Of a stretch of 64,000 nucleotides of DNA, positions 44,201 through 59,200 are shown piece by piece; position 1 is the stretch's first letter; every line of letters begins with the position of its first letter. A program made the translations under genes and the position numbers. The DNA is taken from assembly GCF_000003815.2 (NCBI RefSeq), contig NC_049984.1, forward strand, positions 20,719,950-20,783,949, written 5' to 3'. Under the pieces are notes generated by a model. The model ran no database searches. It was not told the origin of the DNA and worked only from the letters and a program-made list of their open reading frames with translations. The stretch is from Branchiostoma floridae. Its lineage: Eukaryota; Chordata; Leptocardii; Amphioxiformes; Branchiostomatidae.

Positions 44201-47200
44201 GCTGTCCTTTTGGAAGACATATTAGTTGGCCTGCGTCAAGTTCTGTGTTGCATCATATTTCTTCTGTTGTATTTCTTGCCGTGCGAGTGTCTTTAATGAC
44301 AATGACAATGACAATGACAATGAAGTTTATTGCATATTCATGCCCCATTTGGGCTAAATGCAGTCAGTTTGGTACATAGTAAGTAATTGGAAAGCTATAC
44401 ATATATATTACAGTTTACATGCTTCTTCTCTCTTCTTAAAACATGCATGGACGAGCTTACAGAGTTTTTCCAGTATATCGTAGTTAGATGATGACATAAG
44501 GTATTTGAACATATCTTCCTTCGTCAGGTGCGCATATTTTTTATCTCTATGATAATGTGTAGCATTGGCGAATGCATTTCGCAGATCTTTGTACAGCGAA
44601 CACTCTAGGACAAAGTGTACTTCGTTTTCTACATACATGAAACTCTTATCGCAAAATATACAAAATCTATTATCAAGGGGAGTTCGGTTATATCTACCAG
44701 CTTCAATTTCCAGTGTATGATCGCTTATCCTTAGTTTGGTCATGGCCCGGCGATATCTAAAATTTGCTATAGCCAGATATTTTTCTCTTTCATATACGAA
44801 TGCTTAAATTTTCTGTAAGTTCTTAACTTATTTCCTTGATTTTCCGTCGTGCCAGGAGAGTTAAGATCTGAGTAGAAGTTTTGAATAAAGTTGTCTTTTA
44901 GTCTTTGTTTTATTTCGGACTGGGCAATTGAAGTGTTGCGATCACTGTTAATCAATAGGTAGGCAAAACCTGACTCCTCCAGGATTTTACTAACATTGGA
45001 TAACCAGCATGGCATGTTACGTTTGTGTAAGTCCTGTTGTACACGGAGTGCTTCAAATTGACGGTTACTTGTTGGTACTTCTTTAACTAATCTTTTGTAA
45101 TACGAATACAATCTTGTATACACTTCAATCCACAGGGGGTACCTTCCAAGTTCTGCCCTTGTTGCAAGGTTACTCGCATTTTTTCTTAGTAGTAATAGAT
45201 ATGAAACAAGTCTGCAGCCAAGAATTCTTTCAGGTTGACCGGTTTGGTGTTTCTCCCTGGGGTTATTTTTCTAAATGACATATACATGTATCTGATCATT
45301 TCCCATAAAAAGTTGAACTGTTCCACGTAGTCCGCTGAGAAAACACAATGAATAATTGTTTACATAGACACCATGCCATGCGTTACCGGTAAGTCAACAG
45401 AACATGAATCCTAGCACTCTCAAGATGTCTGCAAAATTTCTCCCGAAAGGCGCGGAGTATTCGCTCTATAGCTTAGCAGGGGTCCCCAATAGGTTAGCAG
45501 GGGTCCCCGACAACTTCCTCATGCATGTAGATGCGTCCCGACTTTGGGAGGGCTCATTAGCATAAAACGCGGGCTCATTACTCAATTTTTTTAACCTCCT
45601 TGTTTGTGATACTAGTGCTACTACTGCTGTACAGTCAGTGGTACTACTCTGTTTCGCTCAGTGCGTCAAGTTTTGTTGCCCCTAAACGGACGCAGGACTG
45701 ACCTTGCATGATGCGAGATCGAGCAGCGGAGCGGCTCGCCACCTCCGCCACAATGAGGGCAGCGAGGACGAAAGCATGGTTGATCATAGATGGCCAGTGT
45801 CGTCATTCCTGATGTTCTCATGTTTAAAAACACGCTAGTGAGATACAGAGTCAGAGAACATCATCTGATCTGTCATGAGCAGAAATGCTGACTGTTCTGC
45901 CGCTATTTTGAAAATCACGCGATGTGTTTATGACTGCAAGCGCTACGGGTGTCCCGCCACCTACATTCTAGATCCCTCCCGACATCTCCACAGATATCGG
46001 TAAAAACTGTGTCTAGATTGGGCCTCTGAAAGAAGTTAACATATTTGAGAAACAACTGAAAGCTTACATAGTTGGCCTTCCTACGTTTATATATACATAT
46101 TTTGGCTAGTAAAATTACATTATTTTGGGGGCATCTAAATTCAAGTTACCCAAAATAACATTAAAGACGTTTCGGATAGAATCCACTATCCTTTGTCAGT
46201 GACACTGACGAAGGATAGTGGATTGTATCCGAAACGTCTGACCGTTTCCAAAACCATATCCAGTTGCTTGAGTAGCTACTTTTTGGCGTTAGCTAGGTAA
46301 TGTCAAAGGCAGGTGTGAACATAAGCAGTCCCTGAAGTTAGAGGTCAAGGGATAGGTGAGGCAATTGCAAGGAGGTGAGGCAGTTACATCACATCAGAGA
46401 TATTTTGTCAGTCTTGACTCTTTGTTTAAGTGATCGACTAGACTGACCAGGTAGTGAGTAGTGGAGTTAATATGGGGGGAAAATATTTCAACCTTCGCCC
46501 TCCCCCCGATGTATATCATCCCTAAGAGGTGAAGGTACCTTTGTGAAAGGTGCATACATGTTTATAACAAAATGTATGTTATGCTGATGATTACATAATT
46601 GATGCAGAAACTTCATTTTTTTTTGTCAATGGTAGCGATTTCCTATTAGAGGTATACATGTAGGTACCTGTAGGACAGGTGAAAACAGTGGAATGCTTAA
46701 TATGATGACCTAATATTCAGAATTAATGCAGAAACTTCATATTTCTTTCCTGGTAAATGATAAGATCTTGATATTACAGATACAAGTAGTTTGACATGTT
46801 TTTCATACTTCCTAATATTATTGGGTGGGAAATATCCTGCATTTTCTCGAAAATGTTGCTAGTTGTCATGGTCATGGCTTACCTAAAAATATTTCCACAA
46901 AATAAGTTAACATTGTGTGTTTTACAGACTTTCAAGGAAGCCCTGAGCAACTTGCACCCTTCACCGACCGACAGCTGTCCCCTCTGGTTAAACAATGCAA
47001 CTGTCGCAGCCTTGCCCAGCAAGGCCAGTCGACACAACACGCCGTCACGTGCACATGCCCTCAGCAAGATCGTTCGCAGCAGTATGGCAGGCTGCAGGGA
47101 GGAGTGCATTGTGGTGAGAAAGACTATTATTATATTAACTTTTTCAAGTTCTGTAAGCTATGAAACTGAAAGGGTAAATACAGAAGTTTGCAACATTTGT

Positions 47201-50200
47201 AGTACATGATTGGATTGTAAACATTGTGACCTATGTAAGACCCCATTCACATGGAAAAAATACAAGTGAGTTAAATGAGGAATCTTGAAGTTTTCTATCG
47301 GATTAAAAAAAATATGTTCACATGGATTTTTACACAATCGGATTAAACTCGCGACCACAACCAGCCCGAGTCGGGCACGTGTCGTGCTTCCAAAATGTTG
47401 CCAGACTGCCTCATAATTTTGAAGGATGTAGCGACATCGATATTAATGATAACTGTTGAGAAATCGGCCGGCTTGGGTCAGATTTTGACTCGTCGATGGT
47501 CGTCAAGAATATGCCGCTTGTGAGGTCATACGGGTCATTTGAATAGTCTATTAAACTGGGGGTAGAAATGTTGCGCGCAGTGGGATTAGGCTCTACATTT
47601 AACTGTACAAAATGTAAGTGTATCTGTTGGAGAAGTTGCATGAATAGGAGAAACTACAACTAGTACTAAAACGTTTGTTACACGTCATACTTTTTCTGAA
47701 ATAAGTTCGTTTCGTTTAAAAAAATAGCTGCTCGCCCATGCTTGCAGTGAAGTAACACAAGCTGTTAAGACACGCTTCTGACTGTTTTTCTTGTTGAAGA
47801 GAAGAGAAACAAAACCACACATTTTATTTTCATGGGCAATATTGCCAAAATGAACCAGTCAATCTTCTGCCTCGTTACCAATTTTGAAAGAACATTCTGG
47901 CAAATCTTGCGGCGTCCGTAGGTGGTTAACCGTAGCGGTAAGATGATTTTTGTGGGTATGATTGTATATGTCTAAGGTATGCTGTACCCGTATGTATGAC
48001 CATGAAAAAAACATGAAAAAAGCCGGAATCCAATCCAATTGCATTCATATGGGCAATTTTGGTCAATCGGATTGCGCGGCAATCCAGCCATTCCACCTCG
48101 AGAGGTGGATTGCAATCCAATTCAAAATGGGTAATCCAATCGGATTAGTTGTGTTCACATGGCGCGGATTGGGTCATTTTAATCAGATTCCTCGTTTAAC
48201 TCACTTGCTTTTTACTCATGTGCATGGGGTCTAAGTATAACCAGACATGAATTATGCAGACGTGCCAGTCATTTGCATAATCAGAATATGTCATTGAGGT
48301 ATGAGGTCCTGGAAGTCTTGTTGAAATGTTTCAAGGAGGATAACTGAACTAAGAAACAAAAATTTGGATTTCCATTATATTTGGCATGCAGGTAGTTTGG
48401 GCAGAAGATTATGCAAATAAGAATTTTATTTGCATACTTGATGAGGGGACATCCTCTCAGTTGGCACATAAAGATGGTCGACTGATTTTGCAAATTGACA
48501 AACCGAAAAGAAATACATGTATGCTAATACTATAATATATGAATGTGTAGAAATGTCTTTAACAAAATATTTGACTAGTGTGAAGGACTGATCTGATATT
48601 GTTGCCTTTCCAGCTTGTTTGTGAGAAGAGTGAAGTCTTTGCATCAGCCTGTGCTGTCTCTCGTGTTTTCCCCTCTTTCTCGAGGAAGTCAGGATCATCG
48701 CAGAGGCGCAAAATTGTGGTGGAGTTTCTCCTTGTCGATGGGGGAAAGGACAATACCATCTCTGAGGATGATGCCAAATGTCTTCAGGCTGCCTGTAATG
48801 CAGTACGTCTGACAGCCCAGATTGTGGACACACCCTGCAATGAGATGAATACAGATGACTTCTTGAATGTAAGTCATTATTGTTGGAATATCAGAGACAC
48901 CCCACTTGAGTTTCACAACAAAATTTTCACGTATAATACAATGACTTCTGTCTCTGCTTACATCTGAGCCAAATTATATGCTATTGATCAAATTTCAGTA
49001 GATTCGGCATTTAATATGATTTATGAAGTCCAAATATGCATGTACATAATCTGTGGAATGATGATCTTTACCTTTATCTTACCTATGTCATGTGTCTAAT
49101 TCCCATCATTTACAAGTCATGTATTATTACTGTGTTGATCATGCAAATGATTTCTTTATCTACATAATACCTATCAATGTTTGCATGGCTAAATTTTCTT
49201 CCATCCAGTGTTTACATTCGTTGACTTACATGAGGGTCTGCATGCTCTTTTCCGTAAGGCGTAGGCAGGCCTTTTAATTTCCCGTAATTCGTAGGGAAGC
49301 TATTTTATTTCACGTAATTCGTAGTGAGGATGGAAAATTTACCGTAAAGCATAGCCAGTGCATTTCACGTAAAGCGTAATCTAGCCCAAAAATTTTACGT
49401 AAAACGTAATCTAGCCTAAAAATTACCCGTAAATACTGCGAATGCCTGAGGACGAGCCCGCCTGTCTCTATTCGCTGTACTTACCATCACATGGCCAACG
49501 CAGGCGAGGTCGCCAACCCATGTCCTACCTGCAGTACATACAGCAGCTGCTGGGGGACGAAAGCGGCCTACTTACACCGGGGCAGATCAAAACCCTGGCT
49601 GCCGACAAGAAACAGTGGAGACTTGCAGTCGCCCGCCTTGCGGCCGATCGATAGACATAGAAATCGTAGTCTGGCCTCCCAAAGTCGAAGCGTAGTCTAC
49701 CACTAGTAGTACCAGTAAATTTTAGCCCTCAAAACAAAGGAAATTGCGTTTCAAAGGATCAAGATTTCAAAATTTTGCCAGACCTCCCTTGCGACTATTC
49801 GGTCATCGACATGGTAAAAATTGTATCGGTGGCCTCGCCCTCGAAAACCTTTATGCTAATAGAAATGTCATTGAAGTTATGAATTAGCTTAGTCTGCCAG
49901 CAAAATTTGCCCATTAAATAAAATGCAGGAAATATCATTTTAGAGGGTCAAGATTTCAAAATTTTCATGGTCCTCCCTTGCGCCGCCTCGAAACTCTGAA
50001 AATGATGTTGGCGGATGTGACGTGTCAAACTTTTTGCTCATAGAAATGTCATTTAACTCAGCTTTATATAATAGCCAGAAAAACGTAGGAAATCGCGTTT
50101 AAGGGTGTCAGGATTTCACAATTTCCCCGGACTTCCCTTGCGACGTCTCGCCCCTTCGGCGCTCGGCATGGTAAAACATCTGTTGGGTGGCTTACACTGA

Positions 50201-53200
50201 ACCCCTGGGAATCTTTAATTAGATATGTCATTTAACTTAGCTTTGTCTACCAGCGAAAATTTCCCCTCAAAATGCAGGAAATGGTGTTTCAGAGAGTCAA
50301 AATTTCAAAATCTTCCCTGCGGAGCATGCCCCCGCCCTTGCCGAGTGTTGCCAGTCTTTCAGAATTTAGCGTAAATCGTTGCCAGCCTTCGGAATTTAAC
50401 GTAAAACGTAGTCGACCGTCCTGAATTTAGCGTAAAGCGTTTTTAGGACCCCCCATGCAGACCCTCTTACATGTATTATTTGTCTCCTTCTACATTCATT
50501 TCAACCCAGAATTTTTACCAAACCACAAGAAGTCCTTCTGTTGCCAAAAATGCCCTAATCTTGCCAAGTTTTTCCCAAGCCCTCCTATGCACAATGCAAC
50601 TGTTATGTTTGCCCATAGCTGCAGAGTGACTGGAGAAAATAAGACACTGAAAAATAAGGTACTGAATCTTTGTTTTGGAAAATGTTTATGTAATGTGATG
50701 TGAAGTACCTGAAACATGATTTTTCCTGTAGGAAATTCAAACTGTTGGGAGCCAAGTTGGCATAACCCCTGTGATCATCCGTGGAGAGGAGCTGAAACAG
50801 AGGGGATTTGGAGGTGAGCTACACTTTCATGTACCCCCTCAATGCTTCTTCACATTGCAACATACCAAACCTCGTCATTTACATTTACCAGGCTCAATCA
50901 TTTAACTTAAATTTTCCTAGAACATGTTTTACACCATTGGAATTTAAAAGATGGCAATTTTTTGTTAGAAAAATAAGTCGGCTTATTTTTCAGTGAAACC
51001 AACCTGTTTGTTTAAATTTGGAAAATTCCTCTTCTTCTTATTTTGTTTTGAGGCTACCAACTTCAACTTGCTGAAGACCTTTGTAGCCTATATAGTACTC
51101 ATTTTTCACTTGAGTGAAATGAGGAAAGTCGTGTAAAGTGCCTTTCCCAAGAGCATAAGATCGGTGACACGGCGGGGTTCGAACTCAGGACCTTCTGGAC
51201 CTGAGTCAAACGTGATGCCGATTGCACCACGCTGTCCCTCTTTTAACCATATCCAAAAAACGGCAACTTGTTATTTTCTTACCTATTGGTTTTGTATTAC
51301 AGGGCAGGTAACAAATGTTACCGGTAACGTTTGTTACAAGTTGCTTACAACAGTAAACTTTACCCTTTTCTTTCAAATTTGGAATGATTAACATATTGAC
51401 TACATCATTTAGATATAAGTAGACGGCCTTAGGGACATTTAAAAAGTGGGCAACATTTTTACACCAGGTCAAATAGAAAGCTTTGAAATCATTGAACAAC
51501 AGTAATGTTTGTTACAGTCATTTCTGTACAGCAAGAAGGGATACAAATGGCAGTCAACAACCTTTCATGTTTCTTTAGAAAGCCAGAAAAACTATAAGAG
51601 TCACCAAGGAGGTTAAGAAAAGGTCACAAAAACAGCCATTTCTAATCTTATACGTCGTGGATAATATACTGTATTTACATAATTTGTAAATGCAGAAACT
51701 TTCGCGGTGGTTTGATGTTTCCATGGCAGTAAGAGACTACAGTGAGTGCATGATTTTACCATGAAATTAAAACCACCGCAAACGGTCAGCCTAAACACCA
51801 CAAACGACCACAAACGACCCAGAAACACCACAAACGACCACAAACGATTCTAATAAGCTGTGTATATGGGGCAACGACCTTGTGTGGTGCACTGGAGACA
51901 ATGTTTTTACATTTATGAATTTCAAAAAAGCAACAACTCCTACGTATTCACGAGTTATTTCAAGTTAGTCCGCTGGTTTCAAGATCGAAGGAATTCTTGG
52001 CCGCCATGTTGGATCGTCCGTTCTAGGAGTCTGCATGGGGAAGTTCTCGATAACTTCCTCCTCTCCATAGATGACAGGGCGATAAAACTATGGAAGCTAT
52101 TGGTTCATAGATTATAGCATAGCACAATTCTATCATTGTCAACTTATAAAACTTGTATACTAAGTGTTTTTCAGCCTCGAATGCAAGCAAACACGATCCA
52201 ACATGGTGGCCAAGAATGGTTTTAATCTTGAAACCAGACTAACTCCAAATAACTGGTGAATACTACATGGAGGTCCGGGGAAATTTTGAAATCTGGACCC
52301 TCTTAAAAGCCATTTCCTGCACTTTCTGGGGCAAATTTTGCTGATGATAGAATCACTAAGATTTCATAAAATGTCTATCAGTGAAAAATGCAAATCAGTC
52401 ATGCCTTTGAAAAAAAATTTTGGACATCTTTGAGCGTGTGGAACCCCCCCTGGCTGAGGGCATGACAGACCTACATAAATTGTTTGTACATGTGTATTTG
52501 CCTTTAAAGTTGTTGACAGGTTCATGGAGTTTTCTTGTGATTTGTGCAGGTATCTATGGAGTGGGTAAGGCAGCAGATCATCCCCCTGCACTCGCCATCC
52601 TGAGTCACCGGCCCACAGGTGCTACTCAGACTGTGGCGTGGGTAGGAAAGGGCATTGTGTATGACACAGGAGGACTTAGCATCAAGGGCAAGGTGGGTGG
52701 ATGTCCCTTGAAAAACTTTAATTGCAAATAGTTACTGTGAACTGGGAGAAAGGAACTTTCTATTGACCTGGAAGCAAGATGTCAGAGGTTGGAATTCAGA
52801 GATTGAGAATCAAAGTGTGCAGCGTTGCCAGTGTGAATGGACCCGTTTGGAAGCACAGTGTGAAGACTTGTCGACCATAGCTCATAGCTCGCCAATGGTT
52901 GTAATATAAATTAATGCCATGTAATACGTACAGGCTTTTGTCTAGCATGATTGAAATTATTTTGTTATCAGTTCAAACAATGTCATGTGCTTATCCTTAT
53001 TGAAAATCAATCATTATTTGTACAAGTAGTCCATGTACAGGACTGGTACATTGTACAGGTTCAATTACAAAAATATCTCTACAACTGAATAAAAAAAACG
53101 GATATTTACTTCCAGACGTTTCGAGTGACATCCATCTAATCTCCAAGCAGATTCCTCCGGTGGCATAAAACAGTAACATAAGCTGGGGAAGGACTTCAGC

Positions 53201-56195
53201 CGGCAGAGGGGTAAAATTTGCCACCGCGGAATCTGCTGCAAGACGGAACTGGTCAAAGGCAATTATCAGGCAATCAAACTGCGTCAGGAAGAAGGTGCTA
53301 ATTACTCCTGGCGTACGGGGCCAGGGATCCCGTCTCGGGTCGGCTGCAAGAGTTCATTGTGTTTTCTGTGACATTTGGGGATTTTTTGTTTGTTTGTTTC
53401 TTTGGTGTCAATAACTGACTACGTTCTGAAGGAAAACAACAGCAAAACGTCCGACTGAGCACGATGCGACAGGACGCAAGTGCAGTGGGGAGGGGGGCGC
53501 TGACGTCGATTTACCCAACATTTCACGAAGCCATGGCGCCCGTCTGTTTGTAGTCTGAGATCGTCGCCTGTCGCCGTTACAAATAATTCAAATCGGCTTT
53601 GCTGCAAATACACGTGCTGATTATGTGGATATCTTTCCAAAATTTCAAGTTCTGTCTACATTTTTACACGCCGATTTCTGGCGTCAAAAGTAACGAGCGT
53701 GGGTCCTTGAACCGAATCCAAGCATATTTGTTTGGTAAAGATTCGAAGTTGCTGACAAGAAAAAATGACACAGGAAGTGTTAAGTTAAAATACAGCTTTT
53801 ATTGCGAGATATATACAAGTAACAACTAGTAAATATAGTATCATTTGTGTACAACTGATAATTTCATATGTCGATACGTTGTCTTTGTGCGCTGTGATGC
53901 GGCCTGCTCCAGCAATCTCGGGGGGGAAGCCCCCGCTGTGAACTGGCGCGGATCGCCGCGTTTGTCCCAGATACTGGCTTGGAAGGGTTGTAAAACGATA
54001 ATCCCGGCCAAATTTAGCCAATTTTCACGTTGGAGGTAAGTGGGCACTAGGAGGAGCAGAAACACGTTTCTGATAAGATCGCCCCTCCCGCTGCCTTTGA
54101 CCATTTCCGTCCTGCAGCAGTTTCCGCGGTGGCAAATTTTACCCCTCTGCTGGCTGAAGTCCTTCCCCAGCTTATGTTACTGTTTTATGCCACCGGAGGA
54201 ATCTGCTTGGAGATTAACATCCATCACTCTTCTTCAGCATCACTAGAATGAACTAGCAGAATAATTCAATACAAGTACAGCTAACTAGAGAAACTGGTTG
54301 AACAACTGACTTGTAAGGATCATATGCAAATGTCACTCAAATGTAAATCATGTTATCATCAAACCCCACTCCACTCCACCCTCAGACAGAAGCTAGTCCA
54401 TCCTAAGGACTGTGTACAGAAAGACACCAAGTCTGACGTCATCTACAGACTTCAGTGTGAAGGTCCACAGTGCAACGACACCTACTTTGGGGAAACCAGT
54501 CAACCACTGAAGACAAGGTACGAGCAACAATGCAGGGCTACAGCAAGTGGATACTCTTCCGCCATCTACCACCACACTAAGCTACATACATCAAGGACAT
54601 TCTTTTAGACTGGACACAACAGAGCCACAGTGGTACGAACGAGGAGTCAGGGAGGCCATCTACGAGCGGATCTACAACCCCACCTTAAATCGGAAGGAAG
54701 GACTCCGCGTACTCTCCAGTACATGGGACCCCATGGACCCAATAACTTTTCCTATGGTTTTGTCTGACCATAGGGAACTATGATAATATAATTTACATTT
54801 GAGACATTTGCATATGATATGATAAGTCAGTGGTTCAACCATTTTTTCTAGTTTAGCTGTACTTGTATTGAATTATTCTGCTAGTTCAGTCTTGTGACGC
54901 TGAAGAAGAGTGATGGATGTCACTCGAAACGTCCGGAAGTAAATATCGTTTTTTTTTTAAATCCAGTTGTAGAGACTGAATTGTAATTGAATATTGTTTA
55001 CCTGGAGGTCTAACCTTCATAAATGTATTGTAAAGTTTCAGACCTGTGCATGTACAAGTCATGAAGATGTTTACCTGTACCTAAAATTTGTATGGGTTCA
55101 CAACCCTACCCATACTCACATACATATATACAGGCACACGAAAACAATCCTTCACTCATCTGGGGATGAAAACACAAAGTGCTGAACTACATTGTACATG
55201 TAGCAGTTTCAGGGCTCGAAATACTTTCTTCTGCATACCTGCACTGGTGCAGGCACCATTGAAAATTACCTGCACCAGACAAATTTTACCTGCATCACTC
55301 TGAATTACATTTTGTAGGAAGTATGGATCATACAAAAAACGTTCAGGAACCATTGTTTTTTTTTTTTAATACTTTGTAGGTGGTGATGTTCAATGCAGCT
55401 AATTACAATCCACATACTGTACACCTAGTATATTACAGGACATTTATGTATAAAACCCAGTACATGGACCAGTGCAGGTTAGATGCAGGTAGACACCAGA
55501 AATACCTACACAGCTCAAATTTTACCTGCACTAACCTGCATATGCAGGTGGTATTTCGAGCCCTGATCATGAGTTCTATTTATATGTAGGTGCATGTACG
55601 TGTAGCATGGCAGAGGATTATCTGTGTTTGATACTCTTGTTTGTTTTGTATGATATCTTAAAGTTTTGAAGGTAAGATTGTTTTCTGTACACTGAACAGA
55701 CCGCTATGCCAGGAATGAAGAGAGACTGTGGCGGTGCTGCTGCTGTGTTGGGGGCATTTTGTGCTGCTGTCCAACAGGTAACTTTCTGTGCATCAAGTCA
55801 GAGAGCAGGGGTGTCTCCAACGTCCATCATTTTTGCACTGTTGATTCCTCAGTCTGTCAGCTTTACTTTACAGAGAGTCCTGGACAAAAGGCAAAAAGTA
55901 CTTGCTTATCTTCAAAGAATGTTTTGAGCTTGATTATCAAAAGCCATAATTTGATTTTAGCATTATCATATGGAACTTTGATAGTCCATTGGGGTCAGTA
56001 GAAGTCATTCTGAAGCAAAGTTGATGTGTAATTTCCAACACTAACATTGTACTCAAATTTTTAATGTCCAACTCACGTTTTTGTCCAGAATTGAGCAATC
56101 TACCACTTCTGTGTTGTCACATTAGGCCATTATGCACTGTTGTAGGGGCTACCCATTTGTTTCAAGATGAAATAAATAAAAATGTCAATTTGATG

Positions 56196-56228
<33 letters not shown>

Positions 56229-59200
56229 TATATATATATATGACAGGATAGGGATTCTACGGATTGAAGTTTCTGTCAACAGATTGATTCCTTGATCTGG
56301 ATCTCTGCCAGCACAATCACTAATTCTATCGACAGAAAGTCTCTGTCCACAGAAGCACATTTTTTGCCTGTCTATAAACGAAAATGACGCGCTGCAGGGC
56401 GCCACACTGTGGCACACCACAGCGCGTCAATTTTCTTTTTACACAGACAAAAAAAGTGTCCTAGGACATGCGTCGAACGTCGTAGGACATTTTTAGGACA
56501 AGTCATCTTTTTGCCTCGTGTAAACTGGCCCTGAGAGGGGACTCTCTAACAGCATCATCAAACACAGCCAGGAATACAATGTATAAGGGGCCCCAGTAGG
56601 GTTCCCTGGGGTACCAAACGGGAGAACGTCTGCAGTGTAGAGAGTTCCTTTCGATACCTGATGCGTTGGCAGCAGTTGGACAGAAAGCTAGCTATCCAAG
56701 GTATCATACACACATGCTCCATGGCCATGCTGCTGCTGCCTCTTCGACTGCATAGAACATGAAAATGTACAATGCTTCCATGTACTGTGTTTCAGTATTG
56801 TTAGTACAGGATATCTCCATTCATGCAGGGCTTCCAGGACAACCTCCATGCAATATTCTGCCTGGCAGAGAATGCTGTGGGGCCACTTGCTACAAGACCA
56901 GACGACATTCACAAACTCTACTCAGGACGGTAGGACTACAATTCTTTTTAACTACATTCAGACAAACCAAAAGATATTTAAGAACAACAGAGTACTCAGT
57001 CTGTATCTACAGGATAAGTGAAAACTTAACCAATCATCTTTATAATCATATCCGGTTAAGCCTTATACTGATGATGAGAAATAGGTGTCTAATATGGTTA
57101 TGTAAGTCTTATATAGAACAAATACTCAAATAGGCCTTTTTGCTAGAATAAGATTTTTAAACTTTGAACAACTTTGGGTGTAAAAGGTTATCAAAATATA
57201 ATTTATGCAAATAAGGCTTCTGTTGTATAATGAATGAGAAATGATTTTGATAAACAATTTGTAAAGGGTAAAACATCATTGAGCAACTTTAAGGTTTGTG
57301 GATATTTTGTGCATATGCAGAGTGATGGTGATTTATGTGTCACACATTTATGTTTACTTTATTTTTGTAGGACTGTAGAGATCAACAACACTGATGCTGA
57401 GGGCCGCTTGGTACTTGGAGATGGGGTAAGTTTCTTTGGCGTTTCTTTTACTGCAATGTTTTTACAATGATAGGATAGTTTTATCAAGAATCTCCACAAA
57501 ACAGTAGGACCTCAACAAAAAAGGCAGCACAACCTGCCGCATGTGCAACTGCATGCTGTCTACATGCAAAAACATGGGTAATCTTGTTGGATTCATAAGT
57601 TATAAGTTCTGCCTCTAGCTGTACGAAATTGTACGTGTTACAATGGATTTGGAAGCACGCAGACACGCCATAGCATGTAGTGCATGCAGAATGTTTTCTG
57701 TGTTCTTTCTGTCGATTCACCCAGCCATATGAGCCAGTATGGGCGACGCGCGTGGCCCATACATCGAGTAGAGGGAGAAAGGAAACATTTGTACGCAGCA
57801 TGATTTAAGTTTGACCTGCATACGGTAACTGCAATCGCACAGAGATCGTAATTTGTAAGCACAAACAACTCACCACTTGCAGAACGAACAATGCACACAA
57901 CCGCTCACGGAATGCAGACCACATGTGGTCCCTCCCAGCTCTTGCCAGTCCTAACCCACATTTTCTGAAAAATATGGCAGATTTGGCAGGGTGATTTTTC
58001 CCCAGTCATGTGTGCATACTTCCACAATGCACTGGTAACACACTTCCAACTAAAAGTGCATAGAACTACTAAAGTGTGCAGATCACATTCCTCATACTGT
58101 GACAGTTGTATGCAGACTACTTTTAATGTAATGTGGAGTGCAATTGGTTTATTTGTTTTTATTTATTCCTGTCATTTTACCCAGGGTAGCCCACTCAGTG
58201 ATTTACACTGCTTTGCAGTGGGGCCCTGCATTACATAAAGTTCCTCTGTTAAGTTCAGGAGGCAATTGGTTATAGACCTTCCTTTAAGACACCTGAATTG
58301 CTGGGTGTCGACTTGACTGGAGATATCAGAGACGTCCCACTTATAAGTGACAAAACTTTCAGCAACCTTGCCAAGACCTAGTGCTGTATACCGGACTATC
58401 AACCTAGTGCTATTATACATGTATAGCTGTACTGGCAGTGGCTGTAGTAGTAAACAAGTAATTTAAAAAGTCAACCAAAAGCAGGGGAAGACATATTTTA
58501 AAAAACGGTCCTACAATTCCAGGAGTGCATTTATTAACTACAACATACATGTAGTACTACCTTATGTCAACAACTTCTGCCACCTAGAAATCGGCACCAT
58601 ATTAAGTCCAGAACCAAAGACACAAAACCAGGAAGTCCTGTTGCAGTACCAAGGTCAACCACCAGAGGACCCAAAATCAGATTGAAATTGTCAGGTTCAC
58701 ATCACCTACCCATGTACAAATTGCATGAATATCATCCCTATAGTCTATTCAAAGGCTCTTATGATATCCCACCATAAGCACATGCAAAAACAAGAAATTA
58801 AAAAGGAATCTGCTGGTCCACATCAGCCTGGTTGGGCCACCAAACAATGAGTGGGATGGAAAAACATTTATTTAAAGCTGGAGACAGCAAAACTGTATTT
58901 CATCGAAAATCAGCTCAATCTTTACAACTGGATAAGATTTGGAGATTAGTATTGGACGTTTTGAGTGATACGATTTGAGTAATTAAAGGAGACATTTTGA
59001 GTGATACTCATCACTCTTCTTCAGCGTCACTAGAATGAACAATTCAATCTAGTGACATGCAGAAGAGTCTTATGTCAAATGTCTTATAAGTAATCACCTT
59101 AAATGGTTCATTGTAGTGGTACTGAAAAAGAGTCACTGTGGTGGATGTCACTGGAAGTAATCTCTTATTTTCATCCAGTTGTAGTGATTGAACTGTTTTT

